Assembly (NCBI RefSeq): GCF_013393385.1
Contig: NZ_AP023239.1
Coordinates: 1,798,001 to 1,862,000 of the forward strand
DNA from: Paenibacillus sp. URB8-2
Lineage (GTDB): Bacteria > Bacillota > Bacilli > Paenibacillales > Paenibacillaceae
DNA: 64,000 bases
Direction: 5' to 3'
The notes under the pieces are model-generated. The model did no database searches. It was not told where the DNA came from and saw only the letters and a list, made by a program, of their open reading frames with translations. Below, piece after piece: positions 54,704 to 63,947 of this stretch (the stretch's first letter is position 1; each line of letters opens with the position of its first letter). The translations under genes were made by a program, and so were the position numbers.

Positions 54704-56218
54704 ATGAGAAGATCAATATTTCGCATGGCTATTCTGGCCTTAACAACGGCGGCGCTGCTCGCAGGCTGCTCAGGCAAAACGTCTTCGGGGGCAAATAACG
54801 CCACCCAAGACCAGCCCCAAGAAACGGTTGTCACTTTATGGGGGGCAAGCGACTTTCTGAAGGGCCCGAAAAGTCCGGGACAGCAAATGATTGCAGAGTT
54901 CAATGAGACAAACAAAGGAAAGATCAAGGTAGAAGCCCGGTATATGCCTTGGGCAGAGTACAATACGGCCATTCAAGCGGCAGCCACATCCAACAGCTTG
55001 CCGGATATATTCCAAACGCCGCAAAACACGGATATTCGCACCCTGGTCGCCAACGGATGGGCGGGGCCTTTTGACGGATTGGTATCCGAAGCTTGGAAGA
55101 AGCAGTTTACAGCGGGCGCTTTTGTAGAAGGCGTGAATGTAATCGAAGGCAAAACGTACAGTTGGCCGCTAACCGGCCCGCAGCTGGGTTCCATTCTGTA
55201 TTACAACAAGGATGTGCTCAAAAATGCGGGACTTGATCCCGAATCCCCGCCTAAGACGTGGGATGAGCTGCGCACGATGGCCAAAACGGTAACGGCCAGT
55301 GGTAAAGGCGACGTATTCGGCATCGTGTTCGGGGGCGGAGAAACAGGCGCAGCTTCGGGCGCAGCCAAAATAGTCGACGCTCTGGCCGCGGGAATATCTC
55401 CGCAAGCTGTAGGCGGCTTTAATTACAGCACCGGAAAATACGATTATGAATCGAAGGCGACGATAGATTCGTTCAATTTCCTAAACGGGCTTAAGACAGA
55501 CGGCAGCATTCTGCCTTCCTCTTACACGATGAAGGCGACGGAAGCGAGCGCACTGTTCGGGGAAGGGAAAGCGGCATTCCTGATCGATGGCCGGGCGCGG
55601 ATGTGGATTGTGAAGCGTGATACACCGAAAGCTAATTTCGGATTGGCGCAGGTGCCGACTCCAAGCGGACAGAAACCGGTTTATTACTACGTTGCAGCCG
55701 ATCCGTCGGGATTTATGATTTCAGCGAAATCGCAGCATGCCAAGGAGGCCGGGGAATTTATCGAGAAAGCCTTTGCGGCGCCTTTATTTTATGAAAAATA
55801 TTTGAAGAGCGGCGTGGCGCTTAGTCCGATTGCGAGCATCAACAACAACCAATCGCTGTACCCTTATCCGGAATTCAATACGTTTATTCAGCTACATAAA
55901 GATTTGTTGAAGCTAAGACCGGATTATGCAATCCGCAATCCGCAGACGGCAAAGGTGATCGTGGAGCTGGGCTCCTTGCAGCAGCCAAAAGTCAAGCCGG
56001 GCTACAGCGATATTTTGCAATCGGTGCTGACGGGTGCGGAGAAGGATTTGCAGCCGCTGCTAAAGGATTATGATGAAAAATTGAACAAGGGGCTGGACGA
56101 CGCGGTGGACAAAGTGAAGGCATCAGGCGTGCAGGTGAGCCGGGAGGACTTTAGCTTCCCTAATTGGCAGCCGGATCAAGATTACACCCCGGATGATTAT
56201 CAGCAGTTGAAAAAATAA
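54704..56218 (+). CDS. ABC sugar-binding lipoprotein (sulfated-glycan importer)
   Basis: ATG 54704 (MRRSIFRMAILALTTAALLA) follows TTGGAGG; the same frame is open far upstream inside the permease gene, which is not coding for this protein. The 504 residues have a lipobox LLAGC, then a solute-binding fold (VVTLWGASDFLKGPKSPGQQ, LPDIFQTPQNTDIRTLVANG, KTYSWPLTGPQLGSILYYNK, GEGKAAFLIDGRARMW). It is longer than the other binding proteins of the window (429-461) by an extended C-terminal part. The sulfatases and the GH27-like enzyme that follow suggest a sulfated, galactose-containing oligosaccharide as ligand. Confidence 0.85.
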   Translation: MRRSIFRMAILALTTAALLAGCSGKTSSGANNATQDQPQETVVTLWGASDFLKGPKSPGQQMIAEFNETNKGKIKVEARYMPWAEYNTAIQAAATSNSLPDIFQTPQNTDIRTLVANGWAGPFDGLVSEAWKKQFTAGAFVEGVNVIEGKTYSWPLTGPQLGSILYYNKDVLKNAGLDPESPPKTWDELRTMAKTVTASGKGDVFGIVFGGGETGAASGAAKIVDALAAGISPQAVGGFNYSTGKYDYESKATIDSFNFLNGLKTDGSILPSSYTMKATEASALFGEGKAAFLIDGRARMWIVKRDTPKANFGLAQVPTPSGQKPVYYYVAADPSGFMISAKSQHAKEAGEFIEKAFAAPLFYEKYLKSGVALSPIASINNNQSLYPYPEFNTFIQLHKDLLKLRPDYAIRNPQTAKVIVELGSLQQPKVKPGYSDILQSVLTGAEKDLQPLLKDYDEKLNKGLDDAVDKVKASGVQVSREDFSFPNWQPDQDYTPDDYQQLKK

Positions 56219-56244
56219 ACACAAGAAATGGAGATGCGCAAATT

Positions 56245-57756
56245 GTGAGCCGCAAGCCCAATATTCTGCTTATTACGAGTGATCAACAGCACTGGAACAC
56301 GATAGGAGCATTCAATCCCGAAATTTCAACGCCCAATCTGGACCGATTGGCCGAAGAGGGAACGGTGTTTACCCGGACGTACTGTCCGAACCCGACCTGC
56401 ACGCCGACGCGAAGCTCTCTAATTACCGGGCAGTACCCGAGCCAGCACGGGGCATGGACCCTCGGAACCAAGCTTTCCGAGAACGCGCATACGGTTGGCG
56501 AGGATTTCCTTGAGGCGGGCTATGAAACCGCGCTGGTCGGGAAGGCGCATTTCCAGCCTCTCGCATCGACGGAGCAATATCCGTCCATTGAAGCGTATCC
56601 GATTTTGCAGGATCTGGAGTATTGGAGACAGTTCGATGAGACGTACTACGGATTCCGGCATGTCGAGCTCGCGCGGAATCATGTGAACGAAGCCCATGCC
56701 GGGCAGCATTATGCCATTTGGCTCGAAGAGAAAGGCTGCACCAACTGGCGCGATTACTTTGTGCCGCCGACCGGCACCATGGACGTAGAGCATAAGCACA
56801 ACTGGCCGATTCCGGAGGAATATCATTACGACGCCTGGATCGCCGAGCGTACGAATGCCCTGCTTGAGCAGTACCGGCAGGAGGAGAAGCCGTTCTTCCT
56901 CTGGGCGAGCTTCTTCGATCCGCATCCGCCGTATCTGGCGCCGGCGCCCTGGGATACGCTGTACGATCCGGAGAAGCTTACGCTTCCGGCGATTCAGGCA
57001 GGAGAGCATGAGGCGAATCCGCCTCATTTCCGGTTGACTCAGGAGGAGAAGCCGAACTTCTCCGCTTACAAGGAATCAGGTTTCGGGGTTCACGGCTTTC
57101 ATTCCCACCGGCATGAGGGAGAGGAGCTGCGCAAGGATATCGCCGTTTATTACGGGATGATCAGCCTGATGGATAAATACATCGGGACTATCCTTGATAA
57201 ACTGGACGAGCTCGGTTTGGCGGAAGATACGCTGGTCGTGTTCACCTCCGATCACGGGCATTTATTCGGACAGCACGGTCTAATCGCCAAGGGCGCGTTT
57301 CATTATGAAGATTTGCTGCGGGTGCCGATGATCGTCCGTTATCCGGGGCGGGTGCCTGCCGGGAAGGTGTCCGGCTCCCTGCAATCGCTCGTCGATTATG
57401 CGCCCACGCTGCTAAGCTTGGCGGGACTTCCGATTCCGTCATCGATGACGGGAGTGGATCAAAGCGAGGTATGGAATGGGACAAGAGAGTCAGTAAGGGA
57501 TCATATCTTGTGCGAGAACCATCACGAACCGACAACCGTTCATTTGAAATCGTACGTGAATGAACGTTACAAGCTTACCGTCTACTACAATCATACATAC
57601 GGCGAGCTGTTTGACCTAAAGGACGATCCGCAGGAGTTGAGGAACCTGTGGGACGATCCGGCGTATGCGGCCCTGAAAGCCGAGCTGCTTCTCCGGTATG
57701 CCTGGGCCGAGCTCGGTAAAGAGCCGATACCGATGCCGAGAATAGCGGGAGCATAA
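56245..57756 (+). CDS. Type I sulfatase 1
   Basis: GTG 56245 (MSRKPNILLITSDQQHWNTI) is the start. The 503-residue protein has the formylglycine motif C-T-P-T-R (Cys52 in PTCTPTRSSLITGQYPSQHG), metal residues in ITSDQQ and in VVFTSDHGHLFGQHGL, and the second sulfatase signature region GYETALVGKAHF. There is no signal peptide, so it acts in the cytoplasm on imported sugar sulfates. The Cys-type motif needs maturation by an anaerobic sulfatase-maturating enzyme or FGE, not encoded in this window. Which sulfate ester it cuts is unknown. Confidence 0.9.
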   Translation: MSRKPNILLITSDQQHWNTIGAFNPEISTPNLDRLAEEGTVFTRTYCPNPTCTPTRSSLITGQYPSQHGAWTLGTKLSENAHTVGEDFLEAGYETALVGKAHFQPLASTEQYPSIEAYPILQDLEYWRQFDETYYGFRHVELARNHVNEAHAGQHYAIWLEEKGCTNWRDYFVPPTGTMDVEHKHNWPIPEEYHYDAWIAERTNALLEQYRQEEKPFFLWASFFDPHPPYLAPAPWDTLYDPEKLTLPAIQAGEHEANPPHFRLTQEEKPNFSAYKESGFGVHGFHSHRHEGEELRKDIAVYYGMISLMDKYIGTILDKLDELGLAEDTLVVFTSDHGHLFGQHGLIAKGAFHYEDLLRVPMIVRYPGRVPAGKVSGSLQSLVDYAPTLLSLAGLPIPSSMTGVDQSEVWNGTRESVRDHILCENHHEPTTVHLKSYVNERYKLTVYYNHTYGELFDLKDDPQELRNLWDDPAYAALKAELLLRYAWAELGKEPIPMPRIAGA

Positions 57757-57764
57757 GGGGTGAA

Positions 57765-59135
57765 ATGATGAATGTTAACCATACGGAAGAGACACCGGGA
57801 GAGAACACGCTGCTGCGGTTGACACCCCGTCCTCCCCTGGGCTGGAACAGCTTTGATTGCTACGGCTGCGCCGCGCCCGAGGACGCGCTGCTGGAGAATG
57901 CCGAGGCCATGGCCAGGCTTTTGAAACCAGGGGGCTATGAGTATTTTGTGGTAGATAACGGTTGGTTTGCCGAGTATGAGATTCCCGCGGGCAAACGGTA
58001 TCCGGCTGTAAAGCATGCGGATGATGTCAATCTCGACGCGTACGGGAGACTTCAGCCGTCGAAATGTTATTTCCCCCATGGAATCAAAGGGCTGATCGAC
58101 CGCGTTCACGGCCTGGGCCTGAAATTCGGCATTCATATCATGCGGGGCATTCCGCGCAAAGCGGTCGCTAATGACCTTCCCGTTCTCGGCACGCCTTACC
58201 GGGCTTCCGACATCGCGGAGATTAGCGATACTTGCGAGTGGTGCCATTACAATTACGGAGTGAACATGGATCATCCGGGAGCTCAGGCTTTCTATGATTC
58301 GTTCATTCAAATGTTGGCCAAGTGGGAAGTCGATTTCATCAAAGCCGATGACATCACCGGGCACCCCCGGGAAATCGAAGCGATCGTCAAGGCGATCCGC
58401 TCCTCGGGAAGGGACATTGTTCTCAGCTTATCTCCCGGAGGGCAGACAACGCCGGAATTTATGGATGTCTACCAGCAGGCCAATATGCTGCGGACTACTC
58501 GGGACATATGGGATAACCGGGACGACCTGGATAAAGCTTTTGACGTCTGGCATGCGTACAGCGAGTTTCGCAAAGAGGGCTTTTGGCTCGATCTCGACAT
58601 GATTCCGTTCGGGCATCTGCAGCTGTGGAATCCAAGAACCGAAGCGAAGGCGTATGCAGAAACCCGGACCAGCCAAGAGCTGAGCGGCAAAGGGCATGAG
58701 CGAATGAGCGGACTGTCCGTGAATCAGAAATACACCTTTATTACAATCAGGGCGCTGGCGGCGTCCCCGCTGTTTATGGGCGGCGACCTGCCAAGCTCGG
58801 ACGAGTTCTCCATTGATTTGATAACGAATGAAGGCATGCTCGAGTGCAACCAAAACGGGATCTCGGGGTCCAGAGTCTATGCCGAAAGTGGAATCGAGGT
58901 TTGGAAAACCCCTCACCGTACGGCCGCGGGCGAAGGCTGGATCGGTGTTTTTAACCGGAATAGGGAGACCAAGCGGGTACAGTTAACATTCGGACAGCTT
59001 TCCCTAGACGATTCGGTTCCGGCTGAGCTTCAATCGATTTGGCCCGAACCCGCATATGAACATTTCGAAGGCGGCCTGACCTCGGAAATTGAAGGTGATG
59101 GTGTGTTGTTTCTTCATTATAAAAGCAGGAGCTGA
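57765..59135 (+). CDS. GH27-like alpha-galactosidase (melibiase-type)
   Basis: ATG 57765 or 57768 follows GGGGTGAA. The 456 residues begin with the melibiase motif PRPPLGWNSFDCYGC, then EYFVVDNGWF, LKFGIHIMRGIPRKAV, the nucleophile Asp195 in DFIKADD, and an acid/base region near DIWDNRDDLDKAFDVW. The C-terminal ~90 residues are a beta-sandwich (GWIGVFNRNRETKRVQLTF). The fold is clear; specificity is not, because many relatives act on other alpha-linked sugars. Lying between sulfatases, it may remove alpha-galactose (or a related sugar) once sulfate groups are gone. No signal peptide. Confidence 0.82.
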   Translation: MMNVNHTEETPGENTLLRLTPRPPLGWNSFDCYGCAAPEDALLENAEAMARLLKPGGYEYFVVDNGWFAEYEIPAGKRYPAVKHADDVNLDAYGRLQPSKCYFPHGIKGLIDRVHGLGLKFGIHIMRGIPRKAVANDLPVLGTPYRASDIAEISDTCEWCHYNYGVNMDHPGAQAFYDSFIQMLAKWEVDFIKADDITGHPREIEAIVKAIRSSGRDIVLSLSPGGQTTPEFMDVYQQANMLRTTRDIWDNRDDLDKAFDVWHAYSEFRKEGFWLDLDMIPFGHLQLWNPRTEAKAYAETRTSQELSGKGHERMSGLSVNQKYTFITIRALAASPLFMGGDLPSSDEFSIDLITNEGMLECNQNGISGSRVYAESGIEVWKTPHRTAAGEGWIGVFNRNRETKRVQLTFGQLSLDDSVPAELQSIWPEPAYEHFEGGLTSEIEGDGVLFLHYKSRS

Positions 59136-59140
59136 TTCTT

Positions 59141-60490
59141 ATGGCAAAAAGATCGTCACAGCCGAACGTCATCGTTTTTTTCACCGACCAGCAGCGCTGG
59201 GATACGACCGGGGTTCACGGAAATCCGCTTGGTCTAACGCCAAATTTTGACCGGATGGCCACTCGCGGAACGCATTTATATCATTCGTTTACGTGCCAGC
59301 CGGTATGCGGCCCGGCACGTTCGGTGTTCCAGTCGGGCTTATATCCGACGACAACCGGGTGCTACCGCAACAAAATTCCGCTCCCCGAGGACACCCGGAC
59401 GCTTGCGCATTATTTCCGCGAAGCGGGCTACAAGACCGGATATATCGGCAAATGGCATCTTGCCGATGAGAATCCGGTGACGGAGCCGAAACGTGGCGGC
59501 TATGAGTATTGGCTGGCGGCCAACGCCTTGGAAATGACGTCCGACGCCTATGATGCGGTTGTCTTCAATAACGACAACGAACGGGTGAAACTGCCCGGCT
59601 ACCGTGTCGACGCCCTGACGGATGCGGCGATCCGTTTCATCGATGAGGAGCAGGATCGTCCGTTCTTTCTGTTCCTGTCTTTCCTGGAGCCGCATCATCA
59701 AAATCACCGGGATGACTATCCATCACCTGATGTGTATCAGGAATCCTACACCGGAAGGTGGACGCCGCCGGATTTGGCTGCGCTCGGCGGGACTGCCGCA
59801 CAGCATTTGGGCGGTTATTATGGAATGGTGAAGCGGCTCGACGAAGCGCTCGGCAGGGTGTTTGACACGGTTAAAAGCCTGGGGCTTGAGGATGACACCA
59901 TCATTTTGTTCACCTCTGATCACGCCTGTCATTTCAAAACCCGTAACAGCGAGTATAAACGTTCATGCCATGAAAGCTCGATTCGTGTGCCGACCGCGGT
60001 GATTGGTCCGGGCTTCGACAGCCGGGGGCAAATCCGCGAGCTTGTCAGTCTGATTGATCTTCCGTCCACATTGCTGGATGCGGCGGGTATTCCTGTCCCC
60101 GATTCGATGCAGGGGCGGTCCATACTGCCTTTGCTGCGCCGGGAAACCGCCGACTGGCCGGACGATGTCTATGTTCAGATCAGCGAAGCGCAGGTCGGAC
60201 GTGCAATCCGGACGTCACGTTGGAAATACTCCGTTTCTTCACCGGATTCGGTGCTTGATGCTGCGTCCTCCGATACGTATATTGAGGAATACTTGTACGA
60301 CCTTCAGGCGGACCCGTATGAGCTGACTAATCTCATTGGCTCCGAATCGCATCAGCGTGTCGCTTCCGCTCTAAGGGAACGGCTGCTTCGGCGGATGGTT
60401 CAAGCGGGTGAACCTCCGGCGCATATTGTAACGGCGGAGAGCAAGCCAAGCGGGCAGCGGCGGGTATCGGAAGCCGAAATTCATTCGTAG
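59141..60490 (+). CDS. Type I sulfatase 2
   Basis: ATG 59141 starts five bases after the previous stop. The 449-residue enzyme has PNVIVFFTDQQRWDTTGVHG, the formylglycine motif C-G-P-A-R (Cys56 in PVCGPARSVFQSG), GYKTGYIGKWHLA and IILFTSDHACHFKTR. In the last motif the usual DHG is DHA, a small departure in the metal-binding loop. It is cytoplasmic by lack of a signal peptide. It differs strongly from sulfatases 1 and 3, which suggests that each removes a different sulfate group. Confidence 0.88.
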   Translation: MAKRSSQPNVIVFFTDQQRWDTTGVHGNPLGLTPNFDRMATRGTHLYHSFTCQPVCGPARSVFQSGLYPTTTGCYRNKIPLPEDTRTLAHYFREAGYKTGYIGKWHLADENPVTEPKRGGYEYWLAANALEMTSDAYDAVVFNNDNERVKLPGYRVDALTDAAIRFIDEEQDRPFFLFLSFLEPHHQNHRDDYPSPDVYQESYTGRWTPPDLAALGGTAAQHLGGYYGMVKRLDEALGRVFDTVKSLGLEDDTIILFTSDHACHFKTRNSEYKRSCHESSIRVPTAVIGPGFDSRGQIRELVSLIDLPSTLLDAAGIPVPDSMQGRSILPLLRRETADWPDDVYVQISEAQVGRAIRTSRWKYSVSSPDSVLDAASSDTYIEEYLYDLQADPYELTNLIGSESHQRVASALRERLLRRMVQAGEPPAHIVTAESKPSGQRRVSEAEIHS

Positions 60491-60507
60491 GCAAAAGGAG
60501 CGGAAGC

Positions 60508-61866
60508 ATGAACAATTCAATCCTTCTTATTTCAGATGAACATAACCCGTTTTACTCTTCCGTGTACGGACATCCGGTTATTCATACGCCGAATATGGAG
60601 CGGCTGGCGGATAGAGGTACGGTTTACGAGAGCGCGTATTGCCCATCGCCCCTCTGCAGCCCGAGCCGCAGCGCCTTCTTCTCAGGCAAAAGGGTACATG
60701 AGTTACAGAACTATAGTAATTGTAATCTCGGCGTACCCGCAGGCGCTCCCGCTTACGGCGATGTGCTAAGGCAGCAGGGCGTATACAGCGCCTACTTCGG
60801 CAAAACGGATGTGTACGACCGGGGAGATCGGCTGGGTTTCTCGGAAATTCATTACAGCAAGGACCGTAATCAGCCGGGGGATGTGAATTTCCGGCGGCGG
60901 CCGCTCTCGATTCGAGAAGGTGCGGCTGAACGGGCGAGCGGCTTCGGAGTGCGAGAGAACGCTTTTGACGATGATCTGAAGGTGATGGATGCGGCATTGC
61001 GCTGGTTGAAGGAAGTAGCGCCTTCCATTCCTGAGCCATGGAGCCTTACGATCAATTTGCTGAACCCGCATTTCCCGCAGTGGAACACACAAGCCTATTG
61101 GGATCTGTACCCGGAGGCTGCTGACCTTCCCCTTTACGGAAAGGAAGAGGAAAGGGCCAACCATCCCTATGCGAGAGATTTGCGTAATCATTTCGAGGCG
61201 GATTTATTTACGGAAGAGCAAATACGCGGACTCAGACGGGGATATGCCGGAAACGTAGCTTTTGTGGATGATCAGCTTGGCCGGCTCCTTGATACGGTAG
61301 AAGACGGCGGTCTCACGAACACTACCCAAATCGTTTACACATCGGATCATGGAGAAATGCTGGGCAAGTTCGGCATGTGGTGGAAATGCTCGTTGTACGA
61401 GGATTCGGTTCGGATTCCTTGTATAGCGGCAGGACCCGGTTATGAGAAAGGCCGCCGGGTACAAACGCCTGTGGATTTGCATGATGTGCAGGCGTCTTTG
61501 TTTCACGCTGCCGGCGTAAAGCGGCCGGAGAGCTGGGTAGGGGAGCCTCTGCAAACGATAGCCGAGTATAATGAGGAACGTGTCGTATTCTCTGAATACC
61601 ATGGTCATGGCACCCGTTCGGGCGCCTATATGATTCGTAAAGGGGATTGGAAGCTCATTTTCTATACAGAGGCACCGCATCAATTGTTCGATTTGAGCGC
61701 TGACCCGGACGAACGGCATAATGTATATGCTAACCATCCGGAAAAGGCTGAGGAGCTGGAAGCTGAACTGCGGCGCATTTGCTCACCGGAGGCTGAGGAC
61801 GATAAGGCGCACGGATTTCAAGCGAAACAGTTGGAGCTGCTGGCGGTCATGAACGGAAAGAGTTAG
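60508..61866 (+). CDS. Type I sulfatase 3
   Basis: ATG 60508 follows AAAGGAGCGG. The 452-residue protein has SILLISDEHNPFYSSVYGHP, the formylglycine motif C-S-P-S-R (Cys50 in PLCSPSRSAFFSGKRVHE), YSAYFGKTDVYDRGDRLGF and IVYTSDHGEMLGKFGMWWKC. The start SDEHNP in place of TDQQ and the DVYDRG segment place it in a subgroup related to choline-sulfatase and phosphonate-hydrolase-like sulfatases. It is cytoplasmic and shares the need for formylglycine maturation. Confidence 0.88.
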   Translation: MNNSILLISDEHNPFYSSVYGHPVIHTPNMERLADRGTVYESAYCPSPLCSPSRSAFFSGKRVHELQNYSNCNLGVPAGAPAYGDVLRQQGVYSAYFGKTDVYDRGDRLGFSEIHYSKDRNQPGDVNFRRRPLSIREGAAERASGFGVRENAFDDDLKVMDAALRWLKEVAPSIPEPWSLTINLLNPHFPQWNTQAYWDLYPEAADLPLYGKEEERANHPYARDLRNHFEADLFTEEQIRGLRRGYAGNVAFVDDQLGRLLDTVEDGGLTNTTQIVYTSDHGEMLGKFGMWWKCSLYEDSVRIPCIAAGPGYEKGRRVQTPVDLHDVQASLFHAAGVKRPESWVGEPLQTIAEYNEERVVFSEYHGHGTRSGAYMIRKGDWKLIFYTEAPHQLFDLSADPDERHNVYANHPEKAEELEAELRRICSPEAEDDKAHGFQAKQLELLAVMNGKS

Positions 61867-61890
61867 TTCCTTGGCAAAGATGGGGGATTT

Positions 61891-62742
61891 ATGAAAGAAT
61901 ACGGACACGAGTTTGCCGAATACCTGTACCACACACCGTCTGAATATGAAAAGAACGGGGGATTGTGGGTCATTCGGACGGGAAAAAATAAAGCGAAACC
62001 TAACTACCAGGTCGGACCCAAAGTGATTGAGTGTTACTCCGTGCATGCCGTAATCAAGGGGTGTGTTGCATTTACACATGGGGATGAGACCGTTTATTTA
62101 CGAAAAGGCGCGCTCTTTTGTCTGTACCCCGGCCTCCGTTACAGCTACCGGCTTGGTGAGGATGAGGAGAACCTGCGCATGTATTGGCTGGCTTTTCAAG
62201 GGAATCAGGCGGAGCCTTTGCTTGAACGTATCGGGTTCAGCAGGGAGAAGCCCTATGTGACCGAACGCTGGATGCCGGAACATGAGCAGGCAATGACTCA
62301 CATTCAAGATTTGGTCAGAGATCATGCTGGTTATGACGAAATACTGCTGCAGTCGAAACTTTATCAGCTGTTTGAATCGTTATCCCGCAAGGCGGGTGAG
62401 CGTGTGTTTCATCACGGGACTACCGATTGGCTGGAAAAATGCATTCAATATATGGACACCCATTACATGGAAGGTGTTACGGTAACCGATGTCGTCGAGG
62501 TTGCGGGTGTACACCGCTCTCATGTTTATCAGGAGTGCAGCAATGTGCTTGGCCTCAGCCCGATGCAATATTTAATCCGACTGCGGATGAAGAAAAGTGC
62601 CGAATTGCTGAAAGACCGCGGACTGAATATAACGGATATTGCGTTATCCGTCGGCTATCCGGATTTATATTCTTTTTCCCGCGCATTCAGCAAGTATTAT
62701 GGGATGTCGCCCACGCAATATCAAAAGAGGTCGACAAATTGA
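61891..62742 (+). CDS. AraC-family regulator 1 of the sulfated-glycan locus
   Basis: ATG 61891 follows GGGGGATTT. The 283 residues comprise a cupin-like sensor (NYQVGPKVIECYSVHAVIKG, YLRKGALFCLYPGLRYSY) and an AraC helix-turn-helix pair (VTVTDVVEVAGVHRSHVYQE and LNITDIALSVGYPDLYSFSR). It is the last gene of the sulfatase operon. The next gene but one (63060) is a close paralogue, most positions being identical along the whole length, so the two arose by tandem duplication. It probably activates the importer operon in response to an imported sugar. Confidence 0.87.
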   Translation: MKEYGHEFAEYLYHTPSEYEKNGGLWVIRTGKNKAKPNYQVGPKVIECYSVHAVIKGCVAFTHGDETVYLRKGALFCLYPGLRYSYRLGEDEENLRMYWLAFQGNQAEPLLERIGFSREKPYVTERWMPEHEQAMTHIQDLVRDHAGYDEILLQSKLYQLFESLSRKAGERVFHHGTTDWLEKCIQYMDTHYMEGVTVTDVVEVAGVHRSHVYQECSNVLGLSPMQYLIRLRMKKSAELLKDRGLNITDIALSVGYPDLYSFSRAFSKYYGMSPTQYQKRSTN

Positions 62743-62843
62743 TATCCTGTCGCTCTGCCGGAAACTTGCAAATTTCCACTCCAAAGAGATTTTAAAAGAG
62801 GCGCAGCGGGGAAACACTAGCTCAACAAAATGCGAAATGAACG

Positions 62844-62872
62844 TTGACAAATCAGGATTCAGGGGGTAACAT
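62844..62872 (+). promoter_or_regulatory. Sigma-A promoter of leader copy B
   Basis: TTGACA (62844-62849), exactly 17 bases, then TAACAT (62867-62872). Spacer and flanks match copy A at 52609 closely. It drives the second AraC gene. Confidence 0.75.
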
Positions 62873-62878
62873 TCAAAA

Positions 62879-62988
62879 CATCATGATAACCTAGTAAACA
62901 TATTGGAATATTTTACGGAAATCAGTTGTATGTTGACCGGAACTCCGGAGACGTTTTTCCATGTATCCATGGATAACGCCTCTTTTTT
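62879..62988 (+). ncRNA. Leader/attenuator RNA, copy B
   Basis: This is the second copy of the conserved leader of about 105-110 nt. It shares AACATCATGATAACC, AGTAAACATATTGGAAT and TGTTGACCGGAACTCCGG with copy A, while the segment between the last two blocks differs. It lies between the two AraC paralogues and 72 bp upstream of the second one. The conservation of transcribed blocks in two locations argues that the RNA itself, or a protein bound to it, has a function. Confidence 0.6.
62948..62988 (+). terminator. Intrinsic terminator in leader B
   Basis: GAGACGTT pairs with AACGCCTC (one A-C mismatch), and TCCATG pairs with CATGGA, followed by TTTTTT (62983-62988). Compared with leader A the pair closing the loop changed from A-T to G-C on both sides, a compensatory change that supports selection for the hairpin. 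Confidence 0.85.
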
Positions 62989-63059
62989 ATCTCAGCAGAC
63001 AGGTACGGGGATTAGCACGGTTTAAGCCGGAGCTTGAAGGGAAGAAACAGGGAGGGCCC

Positions 63060-63947
63060 ATGAAAAATTACGGAAACGAATATGCCGAATTTCTATACCA
63101 TACACCTTCCGAATATGAAAAAAACGGAGGACTGTGGATCATCCGGACCGGCAAGAATGAAGCAAAGCCTAACTACCAGGTCGGGCCTAAAGTGATTGAA
63201 TGTTACTCGGTGCATGCCGTCATCAGCGGCTGCGTGGCGTTCACGCACGGAAATGAAACCGTATATTTGCAAAAAGGCGCTCTCTTCTGCCTGTATCCCG
63301 GGCTCCGGTACAGCTACCAGATTGCTGAAGCCGAGGATAACCTGCGCATGTACTGGCTGGCTGTTCAAGGAAATCAGGCTGAGATATTGATTGAACGGAT
63401 CGGATTCAGCCGGGAGAAGCCTTATGTAACCAACCGCTGGACGCCGGATCATGAGCAGGTGATCAACCGGATTCAAAGCATGGTCAGGGATAAGAAAAAT
63501 TATGACGAAGTGCTGCTGCAGTCGAGGCTGTATCAGCTGTTCGAATCTTTATCGCATAAGGCGGGCGCCCGCGTCGTGCATCACGGGACCGAACATTGGC
63601 TGGAGAGATGTATTCAATACATGGATACCCACTACATGGAAGGGATCACGGTGACCGATGTCGTGGATGTGGCGGGAGTGCACCGCTCCTATGTGTATCA
63701 GGAGTGCATCAGCCTGCTTGGACTGAGCCCGATGCGGTATCTGATCAAGCTCCGGATGAAGAGAAGCGCCGAGCTGCTGCAAAATCAAGGGCTTGCGATT
63801 ACAGACATCGCCTTGTCCGTCGGATACCCGGATTTATTCTCGTTCTCCCGGGCGTTTAGCAAATATTACGGGAAGTCGCCGACCCAATACCAGAGGGGAT
63901 TCGTTGGCAGCACATCGACAAAACGCCATATTTCATCTACAAAATGA
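63060..63947 (+). CDS. AraC-family regulator 2 of the sulfated-glycan locus
   Basis: ATG 63060 (MKNYGNEYAEFLYHTPSEYE) follows GGGAGGGCCC; the frame is open upstream through the leader but lacks a start signal. The 295-residue protein has the same cupin plus double helix-turn-helix build as regulator 1 (ITVTDVVDVAGVHRSYVYQE, LAITDIALSVGYPDLFSFSR) and is very similar along its length, except for an extra 13-residue tail rich in Ser and Thr. It has its own promoter and attenuator (leader B), so its dose can change separately from that of regulator 1. Confidence 0.87.
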   Translation: MKNYGNEYAEFLYHTPSEYEKNGGLWIIRTGKNEAKPNYQVGPKVIECYSVHAVISGCVAFTHGNETVYLQKGALFCLYPGLRYSYQIAEAEDNLRMYWLAVQGNQAEILIERIGFSREKPYVTNRWTPDHEQVINRIQSMVRDKKNYDEVLLQSRLYQLFESLSHKAGARVVHHGTEHWLERCIQYMDTHYMEGITVTDVVDVAGVHRSYVYQECISLLGLSPMRYLIKLRMKRSAELLQNQGLAITDIALSVGYPDLFSFSRAFSKYYGKSPTQYQRGFVGSTSTKRHISSTK

